A stretch of 64,000 nucleotides of DNA from Lathyrus oleraceus (GCF_024323335.1 NC_066579.1:250659575-250723574), one strand, 5' to 3'; positions 32,198 to 44,200 are shown, counted from the stretch's first letter. The notes: generated by a model from the letters alone, not told the origin. A program made the numbers and translations.

Positions 32198-32490
32198 AAG
32201 AAGATGTTGAAAAGTTTTAGATGGTAATGGTGTTAGTGGGACACGTGGCCATCTCTGATGGGAATAATGAAGAGTTGGAAGTTGAAAAGAAACCATGACG
32301 TGAGGGAATGATGGAAGTGAACTCTGAACGTGGGCTAGACGTGACATTTTGGAGAAAGTGTAATGATGAATCTGCATTGGAAATTGAGATTATCAGAATT
32401 ACATTTAATGAGGTTTAAGTGACATGGCATCAAAACACTGATTGACAACAAATGACTGTTTCTCCTAGAACAAACAGTCGAAACGTCTTT
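32198..32490. other. Region between antisense promoter and polypurine tract
   Basis: About 290 bp without ORF. It probably holds upstream control sequence for the antisense gene and the 3' untranslated region of the sense RNA. Words of interest: GACACGTGGCC at 32239 (G-box core) and AGTCGAAACG near 32477, which is the reverse of the TTCGAC word. Confidence 0.4.
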
Positions 32491-32504
32491 GCTGGGGGGC
32501 AATT
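32491..32504 (+). other. Polypurine tract of element C
   Basis: GCTGGGGGGCAATT abuts the 3' LTR start TGTATACG at 32505. Confidence 0.75.
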
Positions 32505-33351
32505 TGTATACGTGCGTTTTCGACGCCATGAGATTTGGTGTAAGAAGTGATGTTTTCGACAAATGATGACATGGGTTGAAACGATTTGATTAGTATGGTT
32601 CGACACTTCGACAAGAGGGAGGTTTCGTCATTTCAACAAAGAGGTTTACACCTAGGAAAAGCACTTTCGACAAGACACGAAAGGCAGTGCAGTGCGTTGG
32701 TAATTCGACAAAATCCTGAAGGAAGACGTCACTTCGACTTAAAAGTAAATTTGAATTTAAAAGGTTGTGACGTTTGGCAGAAGACGCGTGGAAGCATCTG
32801 GCGAAAGGAGGAGAGCCATGTGTCATAGTTTTAGGATTTAGTCGTTAATGACAGTTATGTTATTTGTGTATATATAGGGTAGTTATTATCTAACAAAGTG
32901 TGTGAAGAATTACTATATACAAAATTCCTGAAAACACTCAAAGTACCCGTGTGAGAGAAAAGAGTCATATTTGGAAAATGTATGTGTAAACAAACACCAA
33001 TTCTTTCAAAATTTATTTTATAAAGTTCAAAGTTCTTTACTAAATCCTTTTATGTTTTCCAGTCATTTATCTTTCTGCATTTTCTACTTTTCGACACTTT
33101 ACATTTCATCAGTTAATTTCTGCCATTTACTTTATCTTGTTAAATTTACATCTACGTAGCATTGTAATCAACACATTTCGACGTAAAACGCTTAGAGAAA
33201 CAGGAATGAAATATTCAAAAGCGATTTTAGACATCTTCAAGACCATCTAGATTTGCACATGTCCTAGGATTTGTGTGGTTGATCCTGCAAGTAACCCAAT
33301 TCTACACGTTTTGGTAAACCAGAGGTTGTTCGCCAAATTTCACAGCGAACA
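32505..33351 (+). repeat. 3' LTR of element C
   Basis: 847 bp, identical to the 5' LTR except G-to-A in one TTCGAC. It ends GCGAACA, followed by GGTCT. Confidence 0.92.
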
Positions 33352-34600
33352 GGTCTCTATAACTAGTAAGAAATGGATAGGCTGCCAAGTCTTCATACAT
33401 ATATCTTTCCGGCGACTTGGTTGAATGGGGCTCTCTGTCACATACAATAATATAATCATGTACTCCACTTGAAACTTCAGGTTTATGGTCAATTTCAGTA
33501 TCAGAGCCAGGTTTCTCTTGTTGATCAAGCACTACCTGCAAATTGTTCACGAGTGGCAGATCAACATCGACCTGAATCACTCATTTTCTATAAGTTTCTT
33601 CTTCATATGCTGATAAATCTATTTCGACCAACTGCTTTAACATTAACTTCTCCTGAAAAACAACATCTCAGTTGATTACCACCTTCCTTATAATCAGATC
33701 CCATAACTTGAACCCATTCACACCTTTTATGTAAGTGACAAAGATACACTTCTTCGACTTTGGATCAAGTTTGGATCGATATTGATTGGATGTATACACA
33801 TAAGTTGGACACCTATAAATCCTTAAACTATCATGATCAATAGGATTACTTGTTCATACCTCCTCTACAACCTTTCCCTCCAATCAAGCTCGTAATGACT
33901 TTTTAATAAGATAACACGTCATGTTAACTGCCTATGCCTATAAAGCTTTTGATTGTCCAACATTTTACAATATACATCTTTCCATTTCAGTTAAAAACCT
34001 ATTCATTCTCTCTGCCATACCACTTTATTATGGTGTCTTGTGAACTGATAAATGTCTTCGAATACCGTGTTCTTCACATAACCTATTGAATTTCAAATCA
34101 TTGTACCCTTTCCCATTATATGACCTCAAATACTTAATTTATTTCTTCTTGTTTGATTATCTACCTCTGCTTTCCACAACTTAAATTTGGTAAAGACTTT
34201 AAATTTCTATTTCAAAAAATACACCCAAACCTTGTAGGAAAAATCATTTGTGAAAGTCACAAAATACCTGGAACCACCCATGGAAACCTCTTTGGTAGGT
34301 CCCCACATGTCAGAATCCACACAGTCTAAAATTCCTTTTGTTTTGTTCTTTCGTCTCGAACCAAACACAACATTGTATCCCAAGTATACAATACTTGCAC
34401 AATTCCAACTTGCAACTACGAACACCATTCAATAGATTTCTCGTATGAAGTTTCATCATCCCACACTCACTGAGCTTGTTGGTTCTTTTTGGATTGACTA
34501 CATTATGCAAAACAATATGGAGTTTGCTTAAGTTGGTTATGGCGCAGAAGGGAGACATGTTGAACAAGATGTTTCAACACGTGGGCTGCAACATATGGTC
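33352..34600 (-). pseudogene. Ty1/copia pol fragment: GAG-pre-integrase, integrase, linker to RT
   Basis: Minus strand. 34540-34390 gives the GAG-pre-integrase zinc region (RNLLNGVRSCKLELCKYC), 34360-34210 the start of the integrase core (DSDMWGPTKEVSMGGSRYF, VTFTNDFSYKVWVYFLK), and 34200-33600 the rest of integrase in broken frames. 33580-33357 gives the acidic linker to RT (DREPHSTKSPERY, EDLAAYPFLTSYRD). It is the upstream half of the pol that continues at 19366. The gag and 5' LTR of this copy are not recognisable past about 34600, where a plus-strand copia LTR begins. Confidence 0.82.
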
Positions 34601-34699
34601 TATTGGAAACAAACAAATGGAAATTGCAGTTGGTTCAGATTTCCTCTATCCAAGATTCTCCCCACAATAGAAGATCTGTAAGTCAAGGAGAAGAGTTGA

Positions 34700-35622
34700 T
34701 TTTGATGTTTTAGTGCAACATGTGGAACACTATGTTCCATCATGTGCTATACAACATCCGGCCTTACATCAGGCCATGTTGGATCTTGCTTGATGCGTAT
34801 TTTCTGATTGGTTTTTAATAAGATTTGATGAAGTTATTTCATCAATGTTTAGTTGATTCATTTGACAACTGGAGATATTCAAATTAGATTTAAATGTGAT
34901 TTAAATTTGAATTTGAAATATAACAAATCACATCTTTTGGAGAGATTTGAGGATAAAACCATATCCAACTGATTTCAACTATTTTCTGGACGAATTAAAT
35001 GCAGATCCATAAGGAGAAAAAGACCAGAAGACATTGCTATATAAGGAGACTTAATTCTCATAATTTGTTGAGGGTTTTGTATGCTAGATTAAATTATAAG
35101 TGTCTAGGTTTTGTGATTCTTATATTCCGCACTAATTTCCTAATAGGATTAGTGTGGAATCTTTGTGTACACTCAATAACTTGGCATAATTGGTTTGTCT
35201 TAGTTGAGTTGTAATATTCCAATCACATGTTGTGTGATTGATAAGAAAGTGAGTAGGTTCTCATATTTAGGGGGATCCTTAAATAGAAATTTAATATGAT
35301 TAGGAAGAGGCTTTGAATAACACAGGGTTTGTTGGTTCTTGTAAGAATAAGTGTACTAATTGAAAGTAATGCATTTTCTTTCTTAGGTAGAGTGCCCCCT
35401 AGACGTAGGTGTGGTTTCACTGAACTGGGTTACCACTCTCATGTATTTTATTGCCTTCTATTATGTTTATTTATTACTGTCATATTATGCTTTTCTGGTT
35501 TAAGAAATTGGGACAATTGTTCCAACATCATGTCTAACATCTGTCCCATAAGGAACAAAATTTCAATTAGCATCAGAGTAGACACCATGTCCAACATCTG
35601 TCCCTTTTGGAACAAAATTTCA
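34700..35622 (+). repeat. LTR of a plus-strand Ty1/copia element
   Basis: No ORF, TATA box at 35037-35043 (CTATATAAGG). The 3' end ...AAAATTTCA at 35622 is followed by a PBS. The start near 34700 is approximate. The second LTR is outside the window because element A interrupts the gag gene. Confidence 0.55.
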
Positions 35623-35644
35623 ATTGGTATCAGAGTTGGTACCA
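35531..35644 (+). repeat. 57-bp tandem duplication spanning the LTR end and PBS
   Basis: 35531-35587 and 35588-35644 are two copies (tgtctaacatctgtccc... and tgtccaacatctgtccc...). Each contains the LTR end AAAATTTCA and a PBS. The first PBS is mutated (TAGCATCAGAG) and the second is intact (TGGTATCAGAG, 35625-35635), matching initiator tRNA-Met. Confidence 0.8.
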
Positions 35645-35687
35645 TGTTCTGTTTGGGTGAGCTCCAAGGAAGATATTTTATGTTCAG

Positions 35688-36052
35688 ATGGACAACACCA
35701 GAGATGGAGGTTCAGTTAACAGACCACCCGTGTTGGATTGCACAAATTATGACTATTAGAAAGCAAAGGTGGATGCTTTTATCAAATCCATTGACAATAA
35801 ATCTTGGAAGGTTGTGATTAAAGGTCGGAAACATCATGGGATCACTTCTGAAGATGGTACTACAAGTTTGAAGCCTAAAGCTGAATAGAATGATGTAGAA
35901 GGTAATGAAGCTCTTGGAATCTCCAAGGCTTTAAATGATATTTTTAATGGCAGGGACAAGAACATGTTTAGATTGATCAACACATGTAATGAAGCCAAAG
36001 ATGCTTGGGAGATCCTCAAGACTGCTCATAAAGGCACATTCAAAGTTAGGAT
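35688..36052 (+). pseudogene. Ty1/copia gag start, truncated
   Basis: The ATG at 35688 opens MDNTRDGGSVNRPPVLDCTN, the N-terminus of a Sirevirus-like copia gag, continuing through DAFIKSIDNKSWKVVIKG and EAKDAWEILKTAHKG. In-frame TAG codons (near 35757 and 35886) sit where Trp is expected. The frame is cut at 36052 by element A. Its remainder would lie beyond the window on the far side of A. Confidence 0.8.
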
Positions 36053-38744
36053 TGTCGCAACCTAAATGCGAAACGAAACAACCGGCGAAAAAAGAAATGA
36101 CAGAAGAGTCGCCACCGTGCGTTATTTATCCCAGAGGAGGGAAAAGAAACGCTCGAAGTAAACCTGGAAAAAGGAAAGGAAAAGACAAGGTCTCGCAACC
36201 AAATCTCGGGTTCGGGAGTCGATTATGCGAAGGGAAGGTATTAGCACCCCTACGCATCCGTAGTACTCTACGGGATCCACTCTTGTTGTTCTTGTCTAAA
36301 GGGTGTGAGTTTATCTAATGTACTATTTACTAAAAGAAGGGTCAAAAGAAAATGACTCTCACGGATGTCGCATCCACTGCATACGTATCTTATCTGAATA
36401 TGAGAATCAGAGTCTTCGTAGCTCGGCTACCTATGGGTTAAAGAGGAGTGTGCTCGCTAAGACATCACGTCTTATGCCTACGTATCTCATATGGAATGAG
36501 AATCAGAGCAAGCCGTAGTTCGGCTACCTACGGGTTTGTTTTGTGTTTTTTAGGTGAACGACGTTACTACGCAATCTGCCAGATGCTCGACCTTTGGAGA
36601 CTTACTCGCCTGTAGTAGAAGGAGTTAACGTGTTCTTAGGAGAAGAAAAAATAATGAGTTTGTTTGTGTTTTAGGAATGCTCATGAAAAAAGGAAGTCCT
36701 AGACGAAGGAACCGTACTACCTTAATTGACATGCAAACGAGAGACTATATAAAGCCTAGCAACCCTATGGGGAGACGATCACACCATACAAAACAAACAT
36801 GCATAAAGTAAACAGCCAACAAGGAGGCTCAAACATACATGGGTAAGGCTTTAGTCAAGAAGGGTCATATCAACCTCGACAAACAAGCCATGGAAGGGTA
36901 ATCAAATGGGCTCTTAACCACTGACATTGACCATCAGGGTGAGCAGATCAAAAGGGTAATGAGGATAAGACCTCATAGCTCTTAACCCTGGACAGGGTGA
37001 GCTCATGACGAAAAGTGGGGATTCAGGAAGGTGGAACCCTCTCCACTGACCGACCGGACAAAAGATCTTGGGCTTTTGTTCTGAAGCATCGACACGTAGT
37101 GCGAGCATAAAGAACGACACACTGAATAACGGGGGATTGACTACTAATCCCTTTTATCCGTCAATTGCCTCTTCGTGGAGGTCTTTAGCACGGGTGCCTC
37201 TTCTCGGAGGTCTTTGGGCACAAAAGTAAACAAACAAAAGAAAACATTTCCTCCTATTGAGGTCTTCCAGCTAAGAAAGCGGTAAAATGCGGGAAGGATA
37301 AAGGGATCAAGAGATCTGCCACGCGGATAAAAATCTGAAGTAATAACAACTAAAGAAGCAAGAAACCCGGTGATCTCTCAAGCTAGCACCATCAAAGAAA
37401 GCAGGTCAGCAAAGTAATCAGAATAAATCTCCAAATGGTATCCCACAAATAAAGTGGAATACCGAGCAAGCTATCTCTTCAAGAGTCATGTGAGCCCTCA
37501 CAAAAACTCAACAAACAAGTTAGAATAACAAGACGAGGTGCAATCAAGAGTTGCACCAAACAGAAGAATCATAGCAACAACATGAACCATGCTACAAAAA
37601 ACTCACAAAAAGCAACCAAGGGTAGGAGGCCTAAACCTCTTGTCAAACAAATGCATCAAAAGGGTATCAAAACTCAAAGTCAGGGGGCAAGGATCCACAC
37701 ATCAAGACATGACATACATACTAAAACAGGTGCCCGGATGCAATAGAAAACATGTCATAACAAAGCATGAAACAGATTGGAGAGCAAACAGAGAAAAGCA
37801 GCTACTGTCGCGATCGCTACTGCTTCGCTTAGCGAAGGCTTAGCGAAGCTTCGCTGCAGGCTCACCTAGCAATGGGCTAGCAAATGCCTGCGGGTTCTGG
37901 ATTTTCAATTGATAACATTACGATTTTAGAAACCCCAAACCCTATGATATCCATCTCATCAACGAAGTGATTAAACATTCAAGGCATTGTTCTACACATT
38001 CATACACATCTAAACCCACATGCAAAACCTAACTATACCCACTCTCCCGGATTCAATCATAATACCTCATGCTTCAGAAATTTCAGATTGAAAGCGTAAA
38101 GTAATGGGAATAAGGCAAACCTGATTGGAGAGATCGAAAGAAATTGAATTGTACGGTTGGGTTTGCAGAACAATCTTAGGGTTTATATGAGATGGAATGG
38201 GTTCTTTGCAGATGAGTTTCCTTCAATCTCTGGAGGCTGCTTTGAATTAGTTCTCACTCTTTTTCTCCAGGGTTTCTTCCACTAAATTTTTTTAGAATTT
38301 ATAACCTGATTTTCGTGGCTTTATGGGCTCAAATGAGAGAGGTCCAAGTCCAAGATTTTTCTGTTATATTTTTAAAACGCGTGAGCTTCGCCTAGCGAAG
38401 AATTTGCTCGCCTAGCGAGCATGACAGTTCAGATTCGCTAAGCGAACCACGCTGCTCGCCTACCGAGCATGATAGCTCAGGAACAGGCCTTTGCTCTTTC
38501 AAGATTAGCGTTTTGAATGATGAATAGACCCCATTTGAACATGTTGGAAGTAACTCAAGTCATTCCCTTGTGTTGACTGATCAACCAGATAGAACCCACA
38601 AAAGTGATTTGAGTGATGTCCAAGCTTCTTGGAAGACAAACTCTTGGAGCTAATTCTGATTGACATGATAAAATGCAATATGGAATGTTAAATGACCTAA
38701 AAGTGAATGCATGAATGAGGGGGGGGGGAATTTGAGGTGCTACA
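36053..38744 (-). repeat. 3' LTR of element A, 2,692 bp
   Basis: In element orientation it runs TGTAGCACCTC...GTTGCGACA. A two-unit direct repeat of about 93 bp lies at 36365-36540 (gagaatcagag and gtagctcggctacctatggg in each). A block at 36208-36261 is shared with two other LTRs in the window. A possible TATA (TCATATAAAC on minus) lies at 38181-38190. No LTR ORF looks real. Confidence 0.8.
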
Positions 38745-38757
38745 GCTGCCCCTATTC
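38745..38757 (-). other. Polypurine tract of element A
   Basis: The minus strand reads GAATAGGGGCAGC directly before LTR start TGTAGCACC. The same sequence is at 54184-54196 in element B. Confidence 0.7.
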
Positions 38758-38929
38758 AATCAACTGGAGACCTGAAAAGAAGATAGCAGCGGCTTTCGCA
38801 CTTTCGAGGTATCAAGGGATTGAATACAATAGAAGCCTGAAAATTTGCACTGAAGTGAAGTGAAGTAACCATGCCTGTCAGAATCGGAAAAGAGGTGGTC
38901 TTGAAAGAAGAATCCGTCTGGTACGGTGA

Positions 38930-39765
38930 GAGTCGGTCTGAATACCTAAGAAGAATGTTAACCTGGATACCAAAATAAATGGTAACACATAAATAACCAT
39001 GGCCTGAATGCCGCTCATAAGTCTGAATACTGGAAATGACTTCGATCTGAGCATCGGAAGATATGAGATTATTAATATTGGTCTGAACACCGAGAGACTG
39101 ACCTGAATGCCATAAGTTGTGTCGACCTGAACGTCGGAAACTTCTTCGATCTGAACATTGAAAAATTGGCATGAATGCCACTTCGGTCTGAATATCGGAA
39201 ACCTGGCCTGAATGCCACAAGTTGCATCGACCTGAACGTCGGAAACTTCTTCGATCTGAACATCAGAAAATTGGCCTGAATGCCACTTCGGTCTGAATAC
39301 CGGAAACCTGGCCTGAATGCCACAAGTTGCGTCGACCTAAACGTTGGAAACTTCTTCGATCTGAACATCGGAAAATTGGCCTGAATGCCACTTCGGTCTG
39401 AATACCGGAAAACTGGCCTGAATGCCACAAGTTGCATCGACCTGAACGTCGGAAACTTCTTCGATCTGAACATCGGAAAATTGGCCTGAATGTCACTTCG
39501 GTCTGAATATCGGAAAATTGGCCTGAATGCCACTTCGGTCTGAATACCGGAAAACTGGCCTGAACGCCACAAGTTGCATCGACCTGAACGTCGGAAACTT
39601 CTTCGATCTGAACATCGGAAAATTGGCCTGAATGCCACTTCGGTCTGAATACCGGAAACCTTCATGCCTGTCAGCATCGGCAGAAATAAGAAAAATGATA
39701 ATTGAGGCGGCACGTGGGCCAAAGACCTATGCTGGGGATAATAAGTCATGAACAACCTTCAGTCT
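38930..39765 (-). repeat. 105-bp tandem repeat in 3' UTR of element A, built of mini-hairpins
   Basis: The word cttcggtctgaat starts at 39181, 39286, 39391, 39496, (39533), 39638: period 105 bp, plus one partial 37-bp unit. Each unit contains five short inverted repeats with the invariant hexamer CTGAAC/CTGAAT between complementary 4-base arms: CGGT/ACCG (39641-39654), TGGC/GCCA (39624-39637), CGAC/GTCG (39580-39593), CGAT/ATCG (39604-39617). Less regular versions precede it down to about 38930. Tandem repeats in Ogre 3' UTRs are known as a source of satellites. The ORF across the array exists only because 105 is divisible by three. Confidence 0.85.
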
Positions 39766-41007
39766 GAGTACTGGAAACAACTTCTGGCTTATCACTTGGG
39801 ATACCGAGAATGCCTTATGCTTTACATGCGTATGTTTGAATTTTTCAATGGCGTAATGCCCCATGAAAATGGAAATGCTACGCAATTTGGGAGGATGCAA
39901 TGCAATATGATTCTACATGCAGGGATGCGAAATGCTAGGTTCGAGAGAATGCTAAGCCGAGGCAAGGAATTCTGCTGGAGGAATGATCACAATCTTCTGG
40001 ACCCCGACAATGCTGTTAGAGATACACAACACAATGAACTCTGTGGGGAAATGACCCGCCACACGGTGTTCTGGCAAATAACAAAATACTGAGGCTCTGA
40101 CTAGGGAGAGAATGGCACTGAAAACTTGCTGTTGAAGAAAGCGACAGTGGTTCTGGCAACCAAAATATGCGAGAGAGACGACTCAGCAGGGGAAGCAAAC
40201 ACCTATACGGTACCGAGATTCTGCTTCAAGGAAAGAGACCATGGACCTAGCGTCGAGATCATCGATCTGACACCGAACTCTGAGGAGCAGCCGCTTCTGC
40301 TGGGAAGATACAGTCTAGCACTGTCAACTCCGCTGGGGATATACAGTCTGGCACTGTCAACTCTACTGGGGAGTGTATAGTCTGAAACAAATGCTTGGGG
40401 AGGTACAACAGTGAGAGCCTGCTGGGGATAGAAGATTCCAACGCTCGGACCAGCTCTGCAGGGATAAGATTCCAACTGTTGAGGGAAAACATCCGCGATC
40501 ATTTGATGGGGACCTTAAGGAAATGCCCCGAGTGTACCTGTTCTGAATATAAGATCCAAAGCACTTAAAATTTACAACAATTTTAAATGTTTATTAAGCA
40601 TGTACCTGTAAAGCTCTTATGTTTCATGATGCAATGTTTATCAAAAATTTGGACGTCATTTTTGCAAACAAAACAGTAAAAAGAAAATAAAAACGGGGAT
40701 ATACTGAATAACATGATTTTATTGATTGAATGACCTCTGAATAGGCATTTACATCAGGAAGCAATCCCTGGAAAGAGGTAATTGCACAAAAGATAAAAAC
40801 AGAAATTAATCTAATGGCAATGTGAAATGGATTTCTATCGGGTTCCAATTCTGCTATGACTCGCTCGTCTTCAAGATCCTCCAGATGACCAGCTTTCTGA
40901 AAAGAGTGATTGGAATGTTTCCTACCTTTCGAAAGTTTCCAGTTGTCGACATGGGATGAGATTCAGAACTACTCAAAACGCAGTCATTCGCTTAAGCCCT
41001 AACTTTT
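39766..41007 (-). other. 3' UTR of element A, distal part
   Basis: No real gene. 40300-40500 has spaced CTGGGGA words and two more hairpins, ACAGT-CTAGC-ACTGT (40310-40324) and ACAGT-CTGGC-ACTGT (40343-40357). 40660-40760 (gcaaacaaaacagtaaaa... tttattgattgaa) is shared with 56700-56770 in element B. Confidence 0.55.
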
Positions 41008-41202
41008 GCCTGGATCGCCCTTTCGGGTTTTCAATCCACCGGGATACCCATTTTTGCCTAAGTTGCCCTTTCAGGTTTTCAACTTACCGGGTGTACAATC
41101 TTTTCATTTTTTATCCCTAATTTTTGCCCGAACCTTTTCATTTTATTGGTTCATCGGGATGCCCATTTTTTGCCTGGACTATTCTTTTTATTGTCCAGCG
41201 GG
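41008..41202 (-). ncRNA. Four-hairpin RNA cassette after the pol stop (element A)
   Basis: Four consecutive stem-loops, listed by plus-strand arms: TGGAT/ATCCA (41011-41015, 41034-41038), TAAGTT/AACTTA (41059-41064, 41081-41086), GAACC/GGTTC (41130-41134, 41148-41152), TGGAC/GTCCA (41175-41179, 41193-41197). Each has a lower CC/GG pair across a small bulge (GCC before, CGGG after). In the sense RNA the first two enclose a second hairpin with a GAAA loop (CCC-GAAA-GGG and CCT-GAAA-GGG). The cassette starts within ten bases of the pol stop codon. It is a cis-acting part of the element RNA by inference. Confidence 0.6.
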
Positions 41203-41208
41203 TCTATT

Positions 41209-44200
41209 TTATGCAAAGTATTTTTTAACTGCGTCTGAGTTCACAGGGGAAGTGAAGTCTTCACCATCCATAGTTGTAAGCATTAAGGCCCCACCATCAA
41301 AAATCTTGGTGACAATATACGGTCCGCCATAATTAGGAGTCCACTTGCCCCTGTGATCTGTCTGAGGAGGAAGGATCCTTTTCAACACCAAATCTCCGAC
41401 TTGGAAACACCGAGGACGTACTTTCTGATCAAAGGCTCTTTTCATCCGACCCTGATACAACTGCCCATGACAAATGGCTGCCATTCGCTTCTCTTCGATA
41501 AGACTCAACTCATTGAACCTTGTCCGAATCCATTCAACTTCATCTAACTTGACATCCAACAGGACTCTTAGAGAAGGAATCTCCACTTCAACAGGTAGGA
41601 CTGCTTCCATACCATACACACGGGAGTAAGGGGTTGCCCCGATCGATGTACGTACTGAAGTACGGTACCCATGCAAGGCGAAGGGTAGCATCTCATGCCA
41701 ATCTCTGTACGTAACGACCATCTTCTGCACAATCTTCTTTATATTCTTATTTGCTGCCTCAATAGCGCCGTTCATCTTAGGGCGATAAGGGGAAGAATTG
41801 TGATGCTGAATGTTGAAGTTCTGGCACAACTCCTTCATCATTTTGTTATTGAGATTAGAACCATTATCAGTAATGATTCTCTCGGGAATCCCATAACGAC
41901 AAATGATTTCTTTCTTAATGAATCGGGCAACCACTTGTCTGGTAACATTGGCATAGGACGCTGCTTCGACCCACTTGGTGAAATAGTCGATGGCAACAAG
42001 GATGAAGCGATGCCCATTGGAGGCGGTCGGCTCAATCTTTCTAATCATATCAATCCCCCACATAGCAAAAGGCCATGGCGAAGACATCATATTCAAAGGA
42101 TTTGGCGGCACATGTACCTTATCAGCATAAATCTGGCATTTATGGCACTTCCGAGCACATTTAAAACAATCAGATTCCATGGTCATCCAGTAATAACCCG
42201 CCCCCAACAATTTCTTAGCCATTGCATGTCCGCTGACATGAGTACCGAAGGAGCCTTCATGAACTTCCTGCATTAACATGTCTGCTTCGTGTCTATCCAC
42301 GCATCTGAGCAAAACCATGTCGAAGTTCCTCTTATACAGAACATCGTCTTTGTTCAAGAAGAAACTGCCTGTCAATCTTCTCAAAGTCTTTCTATCATTG
42401 TTGGATGCCCCTGCAGGGTACTCTTGATTCTTCAGAAAGCACTTAATGTCGTGGTACCAGGGCTTGTCATCAACTACCAGTTCAGCAGCAAACACATACG
42501 CGGCCCTATCAAGGCGCATAACATCGATCCTGGGAGCATAGTTCCACCGAGTCACTTTGATCATGGAGGATAGAGTGGAAAGAGCATCTACCATCTGATT
42601 CTCATCACGAGGTATATGATACAACTTTACTGTTGTGAAGAAAGTCAACAGTCTTCTCGTGTAGTCTCTATAAGGGACCAGAGTAGGCTGAAGGGTGTTC
42701 CAATCACCATTTACTTGATTGATCACTAGAGCTGAATCTCCGAAGATGTCCAGAGTCTTGATTCTCAAATCAATGGCTTGCTCGATACCCAAGATACAGG
42801 CTTCATATTCAGCCTCATTATTGGTGCACTCGAAAGTCAGACGAGCGGTGAAAGGCATGTGGGCACCTTTCGCAGTGGTAATGACAACACCAATTCCACT
42901 TCCTTTGGCATTGACAGCCCCATCAAACAACAAAGTCCACTTTTCGTCTGGATCAGGTCCCTCCTCAACAACTGGCTCTTCACAGTCTTTCATCTTAAGG
43001 AACATGATGTCTTCATCTGGAAAATCAAACTTCATCGGCTCATAATCTTCAACCGGCTGTTGAGCAAGATAGTCTGACAGAATACTCCCCTTGATGGCTT
43101 TCTGGGATGTATACTGGATATCATACTCTGTCAGTACCATTTGCCAACGAGCAACCCTTCCGGTGAGGGCTGGCTTCTCGAATATATACTTGATTGGATC
43201 CATCTTGGAGATCAGTAAGGTTGTGTGAGTCAGCATGTATTGTCTCAATCGCTTAGCAGCCCATGCAAGTGCACAACATGTCTTTTCAAGCATTGAGTAT
43301 CTCGACTCGCAATCTGTCAATTTTTTACTCAGGTAGTAGATGGCATGCTCTTTCCTGCCTGTCTCGTCGTGTTGACCGAGAACACACCCCATAGAATTAT
43401 CGAGTACTATCAAATACATAATCAACGGTCTCCCTGGGACTGGAGGCATACGGATAAGAGGATTCTGCAAATACTCTTTTATTTTTTCGAAGGCCCTTTG
43501 GCAATCATCATTCCACCTGATAGCCTGATCTTTTCTCAATAATTTGAAAATTGGCTCACACGTGGCTGTTAGGTGAGAGATGAATCTTGCAATGTAGTTC
43601 AACCTCCCTAAGAAACCACGGACTTGTTTCTCTGTTCTTGGGTCAGGCATTTCTTGTATCGCTTTCATTTTGTCAGGATCCACCTCAATCCCTTTTCCGC
43701 TAACAATGAAACCCAACAGTTTTCCAGATCTCACCCCGAAAGTACACTTGTTCGGATTAAGCCTCAGCTTGAATCTCCTCAAACGCTCAAACAGTTTCTG
43801 CAAATTCACCAAATGTTCTTCTTCCGTCTGAGATTTTGCAATCATATCATCAACATAAACCTCGATTTCATGATGAATCATATCATGGAAAAGAGTTACC
43901 ATAGCTCGTTGATATGTTGCCCCAGCATTTTTCAGACCAAACGGCATCACCTTGTAGCAAAAGGTGCCCCATGGGGTTATGAAAGTTGTTTTCTCCATGT
44001 CTTCTGGTGCCATCTTAATTTGATTATAGCTAGAAAATCCATCCATGAAGGAGAATATCGAGAACTGAGCTGTGTTATCCACCAAAACGTTAATGTGAGG
44101 TAATGGGAAATCATCCTTAGGGCTGGCTCTGTTCAGATCCCGGTAGTCGACACACATCCGTACCTTTCCATCCTTCTTAGGTACTGGAACGATGTTTGCA

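Larger units (their letters stand above)
19367..33351 (+). mobile_element. Element C: Tat-clade Ty3/gypsy retrotransposon with antisense PMD gene, 13,985 bp
   Basis: 847-bp LTRs (TGTATACG...GCGAACA) flank gag-protease (20290-24611), pol (24601-28188) and a four-exon gene on the opposite strand (32079-28291). TSD GGTCT. Tat assignment rests on the second RNase H domain in pol, absence of a chromodomain and the extra ORF between pol and 3' LTR, all established traits of that clade. The LTRs differ at one of 847 sites, which at 1.3e-8 per site per year is about 45,000 years. Pol is fully open. Gag has one homopolymer frameshift and the antisense gene one TAG. This makes it the youngest and best-preserved element in the window. 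Confidence 0.9.

Noticed and set aside
39072..39755. Minus-strand ORF of 227 codons with repeating residues
   Set aside because: It is a translation of the 105-bp tandem repeat; it stays open only because the unit length is a multiple of three. No start context and no homologous protein.
42719..44103. Plus-strand ORFs of 100-160 codons opposite pol of element A
   Set aside because: Shadows of the conserved RT and RNase H coding sequence; similar shadows occur at the same places in element B.
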